NCBI RefSeq assembly: GCF_036924535.1
Contig: NZ_JAZHRT010000001.1
Span: 3,472,001 to 3,536,000, forward strand
From: Bradyrhizobium sp. AZCC 2262
GTDB lineage: Bacteria > Pseudomonadota > Alphaproteobacteria > Rhizobiales > Xanthobacteraceae
Length of the DNA: 64,000 nucleotides
Reading direction: 5' to 3'
Below are positions 54,704 to 62,647 of the stretch, piece by piece. The position numbers were made by a program, and so were the translations under genes. The notes under the pieces are model-generated. The model was not told where the DNA came from. It ran no database searches and saw only the letters and a list, made by a program, of their open reading frames with translations. Every line of letters starts with the position of its first letter. Position 1 is the first letter of the stretch.

Positions 54704-55045
54704 ATGAAAAAAGCAGTATTGGCGTTAGCAACCGCAGCCACCATTGCGGTGACTGCCTTGGCGATCCCATCCCCTGCCGAAGCAAGGTGGCGGGGTGGCG
54801 TAACGTTCAATGGCTACGCTTATAGCCCCGGCTATGATAGCGGCTACACTTACTACGGCAGGTATGCCCCTCCTTATGGGTACGGCGGATCTCCACTCAT
54901 AACGGGATATGTTCCGACCATCCTGTACAGCAGCGGTGTTCGTCCTCCCCCCTATTACGGCGGATCCACGAGGAGCTATGCTCCGGGCTTCGATGCCCGG
55001 TACAGGCTCCGTGTTCGTCCCTCCCACGCGTACGGCTACTGGTGA
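54704..55045 (+). CDS. Small exported Gly/Tyr-rich protein
   Basis: 113 residues from the ATG at 54704. Signal peptide MKKAVLALATAATIAVTALA cleaved near PSPAEA. The mature part is rich in Gly, Tyr and Pro (YAYSPGYDSGYTYYGRYAPP, YGYGGSPLITG), like many low-complexity cell-envelope proteins of Bradyrhizobium. Function unknown. Confidence 0.7.
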   Translation: MKKAVLALATAATIAVTALAIPSPAEARWRGGVTFNGYAYSPGYDSGYTYYGRYAPPYGYGGSPLITGYVPTILYSSGVRPPPYYGGSTRSYAPGFDARYRLRVRPSHAYGYW

Positions 55046-55069
55046 TGGTCAGGTCGCGCCGCTGAGGCC

Positions 55070-55099
55070 AGGATAATCGAATATGAAGTGCTCGAATGA
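55070..55099 (+). pseudogene. EYEVL-tail remnant 5
   Basis: Reads RIIEYEVLE and stop, with an ATGA overlap, 25 bases after the Gly/Tyr-rich gene. Too short to be a gene by itself. Confidence 0.4.
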
Positions 55100-55102
55100 A
55101 AG

Positions 55103-55124
55103 AGGCCGCCAATTGAGGCGGCCT
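55103..55124. terminator. Hairpin between convergent genes
   Basis: AGGCCGCC (55103-55110) pairs with GGCGGCCT (55117-55124). It lies between the plus-strand exported gene and the minus-strand small gene at 55132 and may terminate both. The T tract is weak. Confidence 0.45.
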
Positions 55125-55131
55125 TGCTCAA

Positions 55132-55311
55132 TCATCCCCTGCCACTCTGAATGCACACGAATGTATAAGTAGGGCCGGCTCCTGGCGCCCCTATATAGAC
55201 GGATTCCGTAGCCGCCTTTTTACAAGCATCAAGCGTTGGATAGGAACTAATGGGGGCTGCACCATTTGCATTGGTGGAGACCCACATCATCCACAGAGCG
55301 AAATAAGCCAT
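55132..55311 (-). CDS. Small hypothetical exported protein
   Basis: 59 residues from the ATG at 55311, with a strong GGGAGG. Hydrophobic start (MAYFALWMMWVS), then ISSYPTLDACKKAATESVY and TYTFVCIQSG with two cysteines. The pattern (YxTxxxC ... FxC) is seen in many short rhizobial proteins of unknown role. Confidence 0.55.
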   Translation of the reverse strand: MAYFALWMMWVSTNANGAAPISSYPTLDACKKAATESVYIGAPGAGPTYTFVCIQSGRG

Positions 55312-55537
55312 TTCCGTACCTCCCTTTTGCTCGGCAATGAGACCTAACACTATGCCAACCGTACCGGCTAGGCGGCACGAAAAAGCCGCCGCCGGGTTGA
55401 GACAGCGATAACTCTAACGCAATACCTCGCGCGTGATGACCTCGGCGATTGCAGTCCGGCCGAATTGGTTTGGCCTATTCCTTCAATCAACTGAACCAGG
55501 GCGTGAACCCTAAGTTCGAGCGGCCGAGGGAGGTCCG

Positions 55538-56749
55538 CTACATCGCTTCAGCCACAAGAGCGTCCGGCCGGGCCCTCGCCTGCAGGCGGGACACCGCCTC
55601 GGCCAGCGGAACGTCGGCCTGTGAGCCGTCGCGCTCGCGCAGGCTCACCCCGCCGTCCCTCATCTCGCGCCCGCCGACAATCGCCATCACCGGCACCGAC
55701 ATTTCATGCGCCGCCACGATGCGCCGCGAAAGGGTATCGGCGCCGTCATAGGCAACGGCCCGGATTCCGGCATCCCAAAACGCCGCCAGAACGTCTGCGC
55801 CGTATCCGGCCTGGTCTTTCGAGATCGGCGCGACCGCGACCTGGTCCGGCGACAGCCAGAAGGGAAGCACGCCGCCGTGGTGCTCGAGCAGGATCGCGAT
55901 CATGCGACTGAGCGATCCGAAGATGGCGTGGTGGATCATCAGGGGCCTCGCGCGGCTGCCGTCGGGGGCGATGTAGGACGCCTCGAGCCGCTGCGGCAGC
56001 ACGCCGTCGAGTTGCACCGTGCCGCACTGCCAGGATCGTCCCAGCCGGTCGCGCAGCGCGAATTCCAGCTTCGGTCCGTAGAACGCGCCTTCGCCAGGAT
56101 TGATCTGAGGCGCGAGGCCGCATTGCCGCGCGGCATCGCCGAGCTTCGCCTCCGACCAGTCCCAGGTCGCGTCGTCGCCGGCGCGCACCGCCGGCCGCGT
56201 CGCCAGCACCACCTCGTAGTCGGGAAAACCGAGCTCGCGATAAACCTCGCCCAGCAGGTCGATGAAGCTCGCGACTTCACCCTCCACTTCCTGTTCGCGG
56301 CAGAACACGTGGGCGTCGTCCTGCTCGAAGGCGCGCGTCCGCATGATGCCGTGGAGCGAGCCGGAAGGCTCATTGCGGTGGCAAGCGCCGAACTCGGCAT
56401 AGCGGATCGGAAGCTCCCGCCACGAGCGCAGCCCCTTGTTGAAGATCTGAACGTGGCACGGGCACGACATCGGCTTCAGCGCCATTGCCAGTTCGCCGTC
56501 GTCGATCCGGAACATCTGTTCGCCGAACTTGTCCCAGTGGCCGCTTCGGCCCCAGAATTCCTGCGGCAGCAGTTGTGGCGTCCGGACCTCGGCATAGCCG
56601 GCCCGGCGCATCTTGCCCCGGACATAGTCCTCCAGCACCCGATAGAGCGCGTAGCCGCGCGGATGCCAGAACACCATGCCCGGCGCATCTTCCTGAAGGT
56701 GCCAGAGTTTGAGTTTTACGCCGAGATTTCTGTGGTCGAGATCGTCCAT
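55538..56749 (-). CDS. thrS: Threonyl-tRNA synthetase lacking TGS/editing domains
   Basis: 403-residue class II synthetase consisting only of the catalytic core and anticodon-binding domain. Motif 1 is RGYALYRVLEDYVR, motif 2 YAEFGACHRNEPSG with IMRTRAFEQDDAH, motif 3 SLSRMIAILLEHHGG. Zinc ligands are Cys in ALKPMSCPCHV, His in GIMRTRAFEQDDAH and His in MIHHAIFGS. Standard bacterial ThrRS is about 640 residues; the N-terminal TGS and Ser-editing domains are missing and the start (MDDLDHRNLG) is at the catalytic module. It is preceded by a threonine attenuator (56799-56935). It may be a second ThrRS used under threonine limitation or for inhibitor resistance (inference). Confidence 0.9.
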   Translation of the reverse strand: MDDLDHRNLGVKLKLWHLQEDAPGMVFWHPRGYALYRVLEDYVRGKMRRAGYAEVRTPQLLPQEFWGRSGHWDKFGEQMFRIDDGELAMALKPMSCPCHVQIFNKGLRSWRELPIRYAEFGACHRNEPSGSLHGIMRTRAFEQDDAHVFCREQEVEGEVASFIDLLGEVYRELGFPDYEVVLATRPAVRAGDDATWDWSEAKLGDAARQCGLAPQINPGEGAFYGPKLEFALRDRLGRSWQCGTVQLDGVLPQRLEASYIAPDGSRARPLMIHHAIFGSLSRMIAILLEHHGGVLPFWLSPDQVAVAPISKDQAGYGADVLAAFWDAGIRAVAYDGADTLSRRIVAAHEMSVPVMAIVGGREMRDGGVSLRERDGSQADVPLAEAVSRLQARARPDALVAEAM

Positions 56750-56798
56750 GGCTATGTTCCTTGTGATGGGAAAAAGCGCGGACGGGGACCATCAAAAA

Positions 56799-56840
56799 CC
56801 AGAAAAGGCCCCGTCCGTCGCCGGGCGGGGCCTTTTCTGG
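56799..56840 (-). terminator. Attenuator hairpin upstream of thrS
   Basis: A perfect 15-bp stem, CCAGAAAAGGCCCCG (56799-56813) with its complement at 56826-56840, followed in the direction of thrS by TTTTT (complement of 56794-56798). This is a strong intrinsic terminator 49 bases before the thrS start and 17 bases after the leader-peptide stop. CGGACGGGG in loop and arm can also pair with CCCCGTCCG just downstream, giving a competing structure. Confidence 0.85.
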
Positions 56841-56857
56841 GTGAAGTACGCTTGTCT

Positions 56858-56935
56858 CTAGCGCACGCATCCAGCAGGCGATCCGCCGTAAGCGGTCGCC
56901 GTGGTGGTCAATGCGGCTGATCGAAGCTTGTTCAT
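56858..56935 (-). CDS. Threonine-rich leader peptide of the thrS attenuator
   Basis: A 25-residue frame from the ATG at 56935 to the TAG at 56858 contains the Thr cluster LTTTATAYGG (four Thr codons in five: ACC ACC ACG GCG ACC). It ends 17 bases before the terminator stem. Ribosome stalling at these codons when charged tRNA-Thr is scarce would favour read-through into thrS. This is the classical arrangement of ribosome-mediated attenuation. The ribosome-binding site is weak (CAGAG). Confidence 0.8.
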   Translation of the reverse strand: MNKLRSAALTTTATAYGGSPAGCVR

Positions 56936-57114
56936 GCTCTGTATATGGCGGTAAAGCGCGCAGGCGTCAACGCCAGCCGCCCGGCGCCGCGGAATATGGA
57001 TGGATGTGCGGGGACATCAACACCCGCCTGCCCCGCGGATCAAAGCGAGCGTGGCGCCGGATATGGTGGCTGGATCGGCGTCTCGTTGAGCGGGCTGTGC
57101 TCGCCCACGCCGCC

Positions 57115-57795
57115 TCAGTCGGCGGACGCATCGCCGAGACGGTTGTTCCGAAGGCCCAGCTTGGCCGTCCTGGCGCGAATGCCCCCAACCGTCCGCTTCA
57201 TTTCAAGCGCGATGGCCCTCGGAGGCTTGCCGCTACCGATCAACGATCGCAGCAGGGCATCGTCTTCCGCCGTCCAATCCGCGCCGCTCAGTTGAAAGCG
57301 GTCTTCGCGGCCCGCTTCCCTGTTTGGCGGCGCAAACCTCGCCCAGCCCAGCGTCTCATGGAAAATCACAACGAAGGCGATCCACAGGACGACGGCCCGC
57401 CCCTCGGACAAGGCGGCGGATTTGAGATGTTGCGCGCTGAACGTCGCCGGCAAGAATGCGCCAAGAGCGGGCCAGATGTCTCCCGCGATCGTATTGACGC
57501 CATACGCGTACAGCGACACGAACGGGCACGAGGCGACGGCACCGACGGCGGCCACCAGCCAAAGCGGCAGGCTTCGCCCGGCTGTTTTGCTCACCAATTG
57601 GGTGACAAGGCCGGTCAGGCACCAGGGCACAATGGCGAGCGAGAGGACGTAGACGGTCGCGCCGGCGCTTCCCATGATGGCCGCGTATGGCCCGAGAACG
57701 GCCGAAAGCATCGCCAGCACGATCGGAACGCCGCAGAAGAAAGCGACATCGATCAACGCCTGTTTCGACAGGCGCAAACGCGCAACCAATTCCAT
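57115..57795 (-). CDS. Membrane protein with C-terminal Myb/SANT-like helix-turn-helix
   Basis: 226 residues. Four or five membrane helices occupy residues ~10-155 (LIDVAFFCGVPIVLAMLSAV, GATVYVLSLAIVPWCLTGLV, LPLWLVAAVGAVASCPFVSL, AVVLWIAFVVIFHETLGW). The last 60 residues are a three-helix Myb-like domain: DWTAEDDALLRSLIGSGKPP, then IALEMKRTVGGIRARTAKLG, as seen in cytoplasmic SANT-like DNA-binding proteins of Bradyrhizobium. A membrane-tethered DNA-binding protein is an unusual architecture; it may anchor DNA or act as a membrane-bound regulator (inference). Confidence 0.65.
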   Translation of the reverse strand: MELVARLRLSKQALIDVAFFCGVPIVLAMLSAVLGPYAAIMGSAGATVYVLSLAIVPWCLTGLVTQLVSKTAGRSLPLWLVAAVGAVASCPFVSLYAYGVNTIAGDIWPALGAFLPATFSAQHLKSAALSEGRAVVLWIAFVVIFHETLGWARFAPPNREAGREDRFQLSGADWTAEDDALLRSLIGSGKPPRAIALEMKRTVGGIRARTAKLGLRNNRLGDASAD

Positions 57796-58001
57796 CCCGT
57801 TGCTCCGCTAGCTTCCGACGCACCGTCATAGTGCGAGCGAAACAGTGGAGCAACCGTCGAACCTGCCGATCTGGACCGCGGACTCGCGCCGCATCTGCCG
57901 TCATAGGCATCACGTGACGGGCCGTGCGGCCTAGAATGCCCTGCTGATGGCCGCGACAACGAACGGCGCGGCCATCACCAGGACCGGCCACAGCCGGAAC
58001 A

Positions 58002-58475
58002 TCAGCCGGCGCGACTACTACCTGCGGCAATTCGCTTTTTGAGCGTCTCGCAAACAGTGCGGACTTCGGATGTCATCAGGGAACAATCCTCGATCTGCAA
58101 GAAGTAGCGCTTGCCTTCCTCGCGATAGTTCGCCGCCAACTCCTTGATCTCGTTGACCATGGAGTGAACGCCCGCGACCATCGCCTCGCATTTCTTGGCG
58201 GCCTCGGACAGTTCGACACCGAGCGCCTCGATCTCCTTCACGGCTGCGTCGTATTCGCGGATCACGGCTTCAGCCGAGAGTTTGCCGACCTGATTGACGC
58301 CTTCCTTGTGCTCGACGTAATCGGGCATCGGGCCATTCGGCAACGGGCGATCGCTACCGTTGGCGCGGATGACGGGCCCTCGCCGGGTGCTGTGGATGAT
58401 GTTGCCGATTTCCCCTTCGATATCGTCAGCGTCGAGCAATGGAGAGCGCGTGAGGATTTCAGTGCTTAAAGTCAT
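58002..58475 (-). CDS. Hypothetical coiled-coil protein
   Basis: 157 residues. A polar N-terminal part (GPVIRANGSDRPLPNGPMPD) leads to a long helix from about residue 65 (SAEAVIREYDAAVKEIEALG, AAKKCEAMVAGVHSMVNEIK) with coiled-coil character. Resembles Bradyrhizobium hypothetical proteins often found near phage or accessory genes. No motif for function. The 200 bases upstream contain nothing recognisable. Confidence 0.6.
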   Translation of the reverse strand: MTLSTEILTRSPLLDADDIEGEIGNIIHSTRRGPVIRANGSDRPLPNGPMPDYVEHKEGVNQVGKLSAEAVIREYDAAVKEIEALGVELSEAAKKCEAMVAGVHSMVNEIKELAANYREEGKRYFLQIEDCSLMTSEVRTVCETLKKRIAAGSSRAG

Positions 58476-58678
58476 CGACTTTGCTCCAAATTGTTACGCG
58501 GAGAGCAATGAATTTAGCACCGTCAAGCGGGAAGTCATCATTGTCCACAGCTCGCTATGTATTGATTCATACATTGGAACCGGCCGTGATGACGGTGGAT
58601 TCACGGGGGTGACAGAGCAGCACTGAACATTCGATGAGGCGCGCAAGTCTTCGTCGACGCCCCTTTTGAAAGCCGGAA

Positions 58679-59410
58679 TCAGCCGCGCTTGCGCCGCCGG
58701 TAATCCCGCTTCTTCGGCTTCGGGGCGAGTTCCGGCATTTCGGCCTGCACTTCCCGATACCGTGCCAGCATGCGGTCAAAACTGGCGTTGAGCGCCTCCG
58801 CGATCTCGGGCCGCTTTTCCAGTCCGGCCAGCAGCAATCCTGCGGCCTCGATGGTGGCGAGGCCGTCGCCACGCGGCTCCTTGCGGAGCTTGCCGTAGCG
58901 CGAAGGCCGCTTCGGGCCCAAAATGACCCGCTGGCATTTCAGCATCCACGCGTTACGCCACCACAGCGCCTTGGCCTGGCTCCAGGTTCCGTCGAGCAGC
59001 ACGATGCCTTCGATGTCGGCGAGGATGGCGCGCTGGTGCGGCTCGACCTCGCCTTTGCGGTTGATCGCGACGATCTCGGCATCGGTATCGAGGTCGCTGA
59101 CCTTGGCCGAACCGAGATAGAGCACCGCCCAGCGCGATGGATCGTCCACCTTCCGCCCCAGCGCCTTGGAAAGGCTCGGCCAGGACAGGCCGATTTTGAG
59201 GACCGCATCCTCAAAATGCATGGCCGTCAGCCGCGCGGTGCCGAGCGCCCTGTCCTGCTCCTGCGGGTGCTGCAGGATCAGCAGCGAGATACGGCTTTCG
59301 ATCGGCGTAACGCTGTCGCAGATGCAGAGCGGCAACGGCTTGCCGCAATGCGGACAGTCCGGGACCACCTCTTCGGCGGAGCCGGACCTGGGATTGGCTT
59401 GTTCTGACAT
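58679..59410 (-). CDS. DTW-domain protein (tRNA-uridine aminocarboxypropyltransferase)
   Basis: 243 residues. The zinc-finger-like CPHCGKPLPLCICD occurs near the N terminus, then SRISLLILQHPQEQDRALGT, and the DTW motif region IVLLDGTWSQAKALWWRN. DTW proteins (TapT/TuaA family) transfer the 3-amino-3-carboxypropyl group of SAM to uridine (acp3U) in tRNA. The C-terminal tail is Lys/Arg-rich (PKPKKRDYRRRKRG), suitable for RNA binding. The enzyme would act on tRNA D-loop uridines. Confidence 0.85.
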   Translation of the reverse strand: MSEQANPRSGSAEEVVPDCPHCGKPLPLCICDSVTPIESRISLLILQHPQEQDRALGTARLTAMHFEDAVLKIGLSWPSLSKALGRKVDDPSRWAVLYLGSAKVSDLDTDAEIVAINRKGEVEPHQRAILADIEGIVLLDGTWSQAKALWWRNAWMLKCQRVILGPKRPSRYGKLRKEPRGDGLATIEAAGLLLAGLEKRPEIAEALNASFDRMLARYREVQAEMPELAPKPKKRDYRRRKRG

Positions 59411-59446
59411 CCGCCCGCTATACGCTTCGTGGCGCGTAATTCAACT

Positions 59447-59481
59447 AGAGCCCCGTTCTGATTGAATCAGAACGGGGCTCT
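59447..59481. terminator. Strong terminator after the RND operon
   Basis: AGAGCCCCGTTCTGATT (59447-59463) is fully complementary to 59465-59481. It lies after the RND pump stop (59543) in its reading direction and before the DTW start. A T-rich tract (TTGTCTTTTGTTTT) flanks it on the plus strand. Confidence 0.7.
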
Positions 59482-59542
59482 TGTCTTTTGTTTTGACGCG
59501 TTTTCTTCACGCGAACCGGAGTCCACTTCGCTCGAAAACGCT

Positions 59543-62500
59543 CTATTCGGCGGGCGCTGGAAGCGGGGCCGGCCGGGATCGCTGCCGCAGCCGGTCGATC
59601 AGGAGGTAGATCACCGGCGTGGTGTACAGCGTCAGGATCTGCGAAACGAATAACCCGCCGATGATGGTGATACCGAGCGGCCGGCGCAGTTCGGTGCCAG
59701 GGCCGGTGGCAATGACCAGCGGAATGCCGGCAAACAGCGCCGCCATCGTCGTCATCAGGATGGGCCGGAACCGGGCGCTGCAGGCCTCGAAGATCGCCTC
59801 CGCCGACGACAGGCCGCGGGTGCGTTCGGCGTCCAGCGCGAAATCGACCATCATGATGCCGTTCTTCTTGACGATGCCGATCAACAGGATGATGCCGACA
59901 AACGCGATCACCGTCAGCGGCGTGTTCGTCACCTGAAGCGCCAGCAGCGCGCCGAGGCCTGCGGACGGCAAGGTCGAGATGATCGTGATCGGGTGCGCCA
60001 GGCTCTCATAGAGCACGCCGAGCACGATATACATCGCCACCAGCGCCCCCAGGATCAGCAACGGCTGCCGCCCGCTGGTCTTGTTGAAATCGCCGGCATT
60101 GCCGTCGAAACTACCGCGGATGCCTTCTGGCATGTGCAGTTCCTCGACCGCGCGCTGGATGTTTGTGGTCGCGACCTCCAGTGGCACGTCGGGCAGCAGA
60201 TTGAACGAGACCGTCGTCGAGGGGAAGGATTGCGAGTGATACACCGCGAGCGGCGACAGGCCACGCTGGTAGCGCACCACGGCCGATAGCGGCACCTGGG
60301 CATCGTTGGCGCCGGCCACGAAGATGCGCTCCAGATTTGAGGGATCGCTCTGGAATTTCGGGTCGATTTCCAGCACCACCATGTACTGGTTGCGCTGGGT
60401 ATAGATGATCGAGATCTGCCGCTGCGCGAACGCGTTGTTCAGGGCGTTGTCGATATCCTGGACGCGAACGCCGAGGCTCGAGGCGGTCTTGCGGTCGATC
60501 ACCAGCGACAATTGCAGCCCGCCGGGGTCGCGGTCGCTGGAAATGTCGGTGATGCCCTCCACCGTCTCCATGCGCTTGGCCACCAGCGGCGCCCATTTCT
60601 GCAACAGGTCGAGGTCGGTGCTCGACAGCGTATACTGATAGTCGGAATCGCTCTGCCGGCCGCCGGTGCGGATGTCCTGTGCCGCGAACATGAACAGGCG
60701 GATGCCGGCCACCCGGTAGAGATCGCGGCGTAGCCGGTCGATCACCTGCGCGGTCGACATGCCCGCCCGCTCCTCCGGCGGCTTTAAGCTGATGAACATG
60801 ATGCCGCGGTTGGAACCGCCACCGCCCGGACCGGCAGTGCCGCCGAGCGAGGAACCAACGCCGGCCACGGCCGGATCGGCCATCACGATGTCGGCGAGCT
60901 GTTGCTGCAGCCCCAGCATCGCCTGGAACGAGATGTCCGGGGATGCGCGGGTCGCGCCGATCACGAACCCGCTGTCGTCGGTCGGGAAATAGCCCTTCGG
61001 CGTCTTGATGTAGAGCACCACCGTCAGCGCGATGGTCGCAAAGAACACGAGCAGGGTCAGGAACGGGAAGCCCAGTACCGCCCGCAGCGTCCAGGTATAA
61101 AACGAGACGATGCGCGACAGCGTGCCCTCGATCAGGCGGTCGAACCAGGTAGCGCGGTCCGAGGTCGCCTCCTTGATGTAGTGCGCGCAGATCATCGGCG
61201 TGATCGTGAGCGAGACCACGGTCGACACCACGATGGCAAACGTCAGCGTCAGCGAGAATTCGCGCAACAACCGGCCGACGATCCCGTCCATGAAGATCAG
61301 CGGCGTAAACGCCGCGATCAGCGACAGGCTGATCGACAGTACGGTAAAGCCGATCTGCTTGGCGCCCTCCAGCGCCGCCGGATACGGCGCCATGCCGTGC
61401 TCGAGGTTGCGATACATGTTCTCGATCATGACGATGGCGTCGTCGACCACGAAGCCGACCGAGATCGCAAGCGCCATCAGCGACAGATTGTCGATCGAGA
61501 AGCCGGCGAGCCACATGCCGGCACAGGTGCCGGCCAGCGCCAGCGGCACCGAAACGCCGGCCGCAATGGTCGGCGTCACCCGCCGCAGGAACGCGAACAC
61601 GACCACCATCACCAGGAACGCGGTCGCCAGCAGCGTGTACTGCATGTCGAGCACGCTGGCGCGGATGGTGCCGGTGCGGTCGACCAGCGTCGAAATTTCC
61701 ACCCCGCCGGGCAGCCACTGCTTCAGTTCCGGGATCAGCGCCCTCACCCGATCGACGGTGTCGATCACGTTGGCGTCGCCCTGCTTGGTGATCTGGATCA
61801 GCACCGCCGGCTGCTTGTTGAACCAGGCGATCGAGCGGCTGTTGCGGACGGAGTCCTCGACGTCGGCAACGTCGGTCAGTCGGACGAAATTGCCGGCCGA
61901 GCTCTTGACGATGATGTCGCGGAATTCCGCCGCGGTGCGCATCTGCTTGTTGGTCGAGATCGTCTCGCTCTGGCGGCCACCGTTGAAGATGCCGACCGGC
62001 CCCAGCGGATTGGCATTGATGATGGCGAGCCGCACGTCGTCGGTAGCGATCCCCGCATTCGACAGCGCCACGGGATTCAGCGCGATCCGCACCGCGGGCT
62101 GGTCGGCGCCGGAGACGGTGACCTCGCCAACACCAGGCACTTGCGAGATGCGCTGCGCGATCACGGTATCGGCGACGTCGTACATCGCGCTGGTCGTCAG
62201 CGTCTTCGACGTCAGCGCCAGGACGAACACCGGAGCGGCTGAGGGATTGGCTTTACGGAAGCGCGGCAGCGACGGCAGGTCGCTCGGCAAATCCGCCAGC
62301 GACGCGTTGATCGCGGCCTGCACGTCACGCGCGGCGCGGTCGATGTCGCGGCCGATCGAGAATTGAAGCTGGATGCTGGTCGAGCCGAGCGAACTGGTCG
62401 AGGTGATCTGGTCGATGCCGGCAATCTGACCAAGACGCCGCTCCAGCGGCGCGGCAACGGTCGAGGCCATGACGGAAGGGTCAGCACCCGGACGCGTGGC

Positions 62501-62647
62501 GGACACCCGGATCATCGGAAAATCGACGTTCGGCACCGACGAGACCGGCAGGAAGATGTAGGCGACCATGCCGACCAGAAAGAGCCCGATCGCCAGCAGC
62601 GTGGTGCCAACCGGCCTGCGGATGAAGGGCTCCGAGATCGATGCCAT
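59543..62647 (-). CDS. RND efflux pump subunit (MdtC/MuxC-like)
   Basis: 1034-residue inner-membrane transporter. N-terminal FIRRPVGTTLLAIGLFLVGM, YIFLPVSSVPNVDFPMIRV, the TM4 acidic pair in ISVGFVVDDAIVMIENMYR, and the second half GIVKKNGIMMVDFALDAERT with RFRPILMTTMAALFAGIPL. The sequence PVSSVPNVDFP is typical of the MdtC/MuxC subgroup that works as a hetero-trimer with MdtB/MuxB. It starts one base after the stop of the upstream RND gene, so they are coupled. Confidence 0.92.
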   Translation of the reverse strand: MASISEPFIRRPVGTTLLAIGLFLVGMVAYIFLPVSSVPNVDFPMIRVSATRPGADPSVMASTVAAPLERRLGQIAGIDQITSTSSLGSTSIQLQFSIGRDIDRAARDVQAAINASLADLPSDLPSLPRFRKANPSAAPVFVLALTSKTLTTSAMYDVADTVIAQRISQVPGVGEVTVSGADQPAVRIALNPVALSNAGIATDDVRLAIINANPLGPVGIFNGGRQSETISTNKQMRTAAEFRDIIVKSSAGNFVRLTDVADVEDSVRNSRSIAWFNKQPAVLIQITKQGDANVIDTVDRVRALIPELKQWLPGGVEISTLVDRTGTIRASVLDMQYTLLATAFLVMVVVFAFLRRVTPTIAAGVSVPLALAGTCAGMWLAGFSIDNLSLMALAISVGFVVDDAIVMIENMYRNLEHGMAPYPAALEGAKQIGFTVLSISLSLIAAFTPLIFMDGIVGRLLREFSLTLTFAIVVSTVVSLTITPMICAHYIKEATSDRATWFDRLIEGTLSRIVSFYTWTLRAVLGFPFLTLLVFFATIALTVVLYIKTPKGYFPTDDSGFVIGATRASPDISFQAMLGLQQQLADIVMADPAVAGVGSSLGGTAGPGGGGSNRGIMFISLKPPEERAGMSTAQVIDRLRRDLYRVAGIRLFMFAAQDIRTGGRQSDSDYQYTLSSTDLDLLQKWAPLVAKRMETVEGITDISSDRDPGGLQLSLVIDRKTASSLGVRVQDIDNALNNAFAQRQISIIYTQRNQYMVVLEIDPKFQSDPSNLERIFVAGANDAQVPLSAVVRYQRGLSPLAVYHSQSFPSTTVSFNLLPDVPLEVATTNIQRAVEELHMPEGIRGSFDGNAGDFNKTSGRQPLLILGALVAMYIVLGVLYESLAHPITIISTLPSAGLGALLALQVTNTPLTVIAFVGIILLIGIVKKNGIMMVDFALDAERTRGLSSAEAIFEACSARFRPILMTTMAALFAGIPLVIATGPGTELRRPLGITIIGGLFVSQILTLYTTPVIYLLIDRLRQRSRPAPLPAPAE

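Noticed and set aside
60111..62366. Very long frames on both strands inside the RND pump gene
   Set aside because: High-GC shadow frames; only the frame with AcrB-type motifs is coding.
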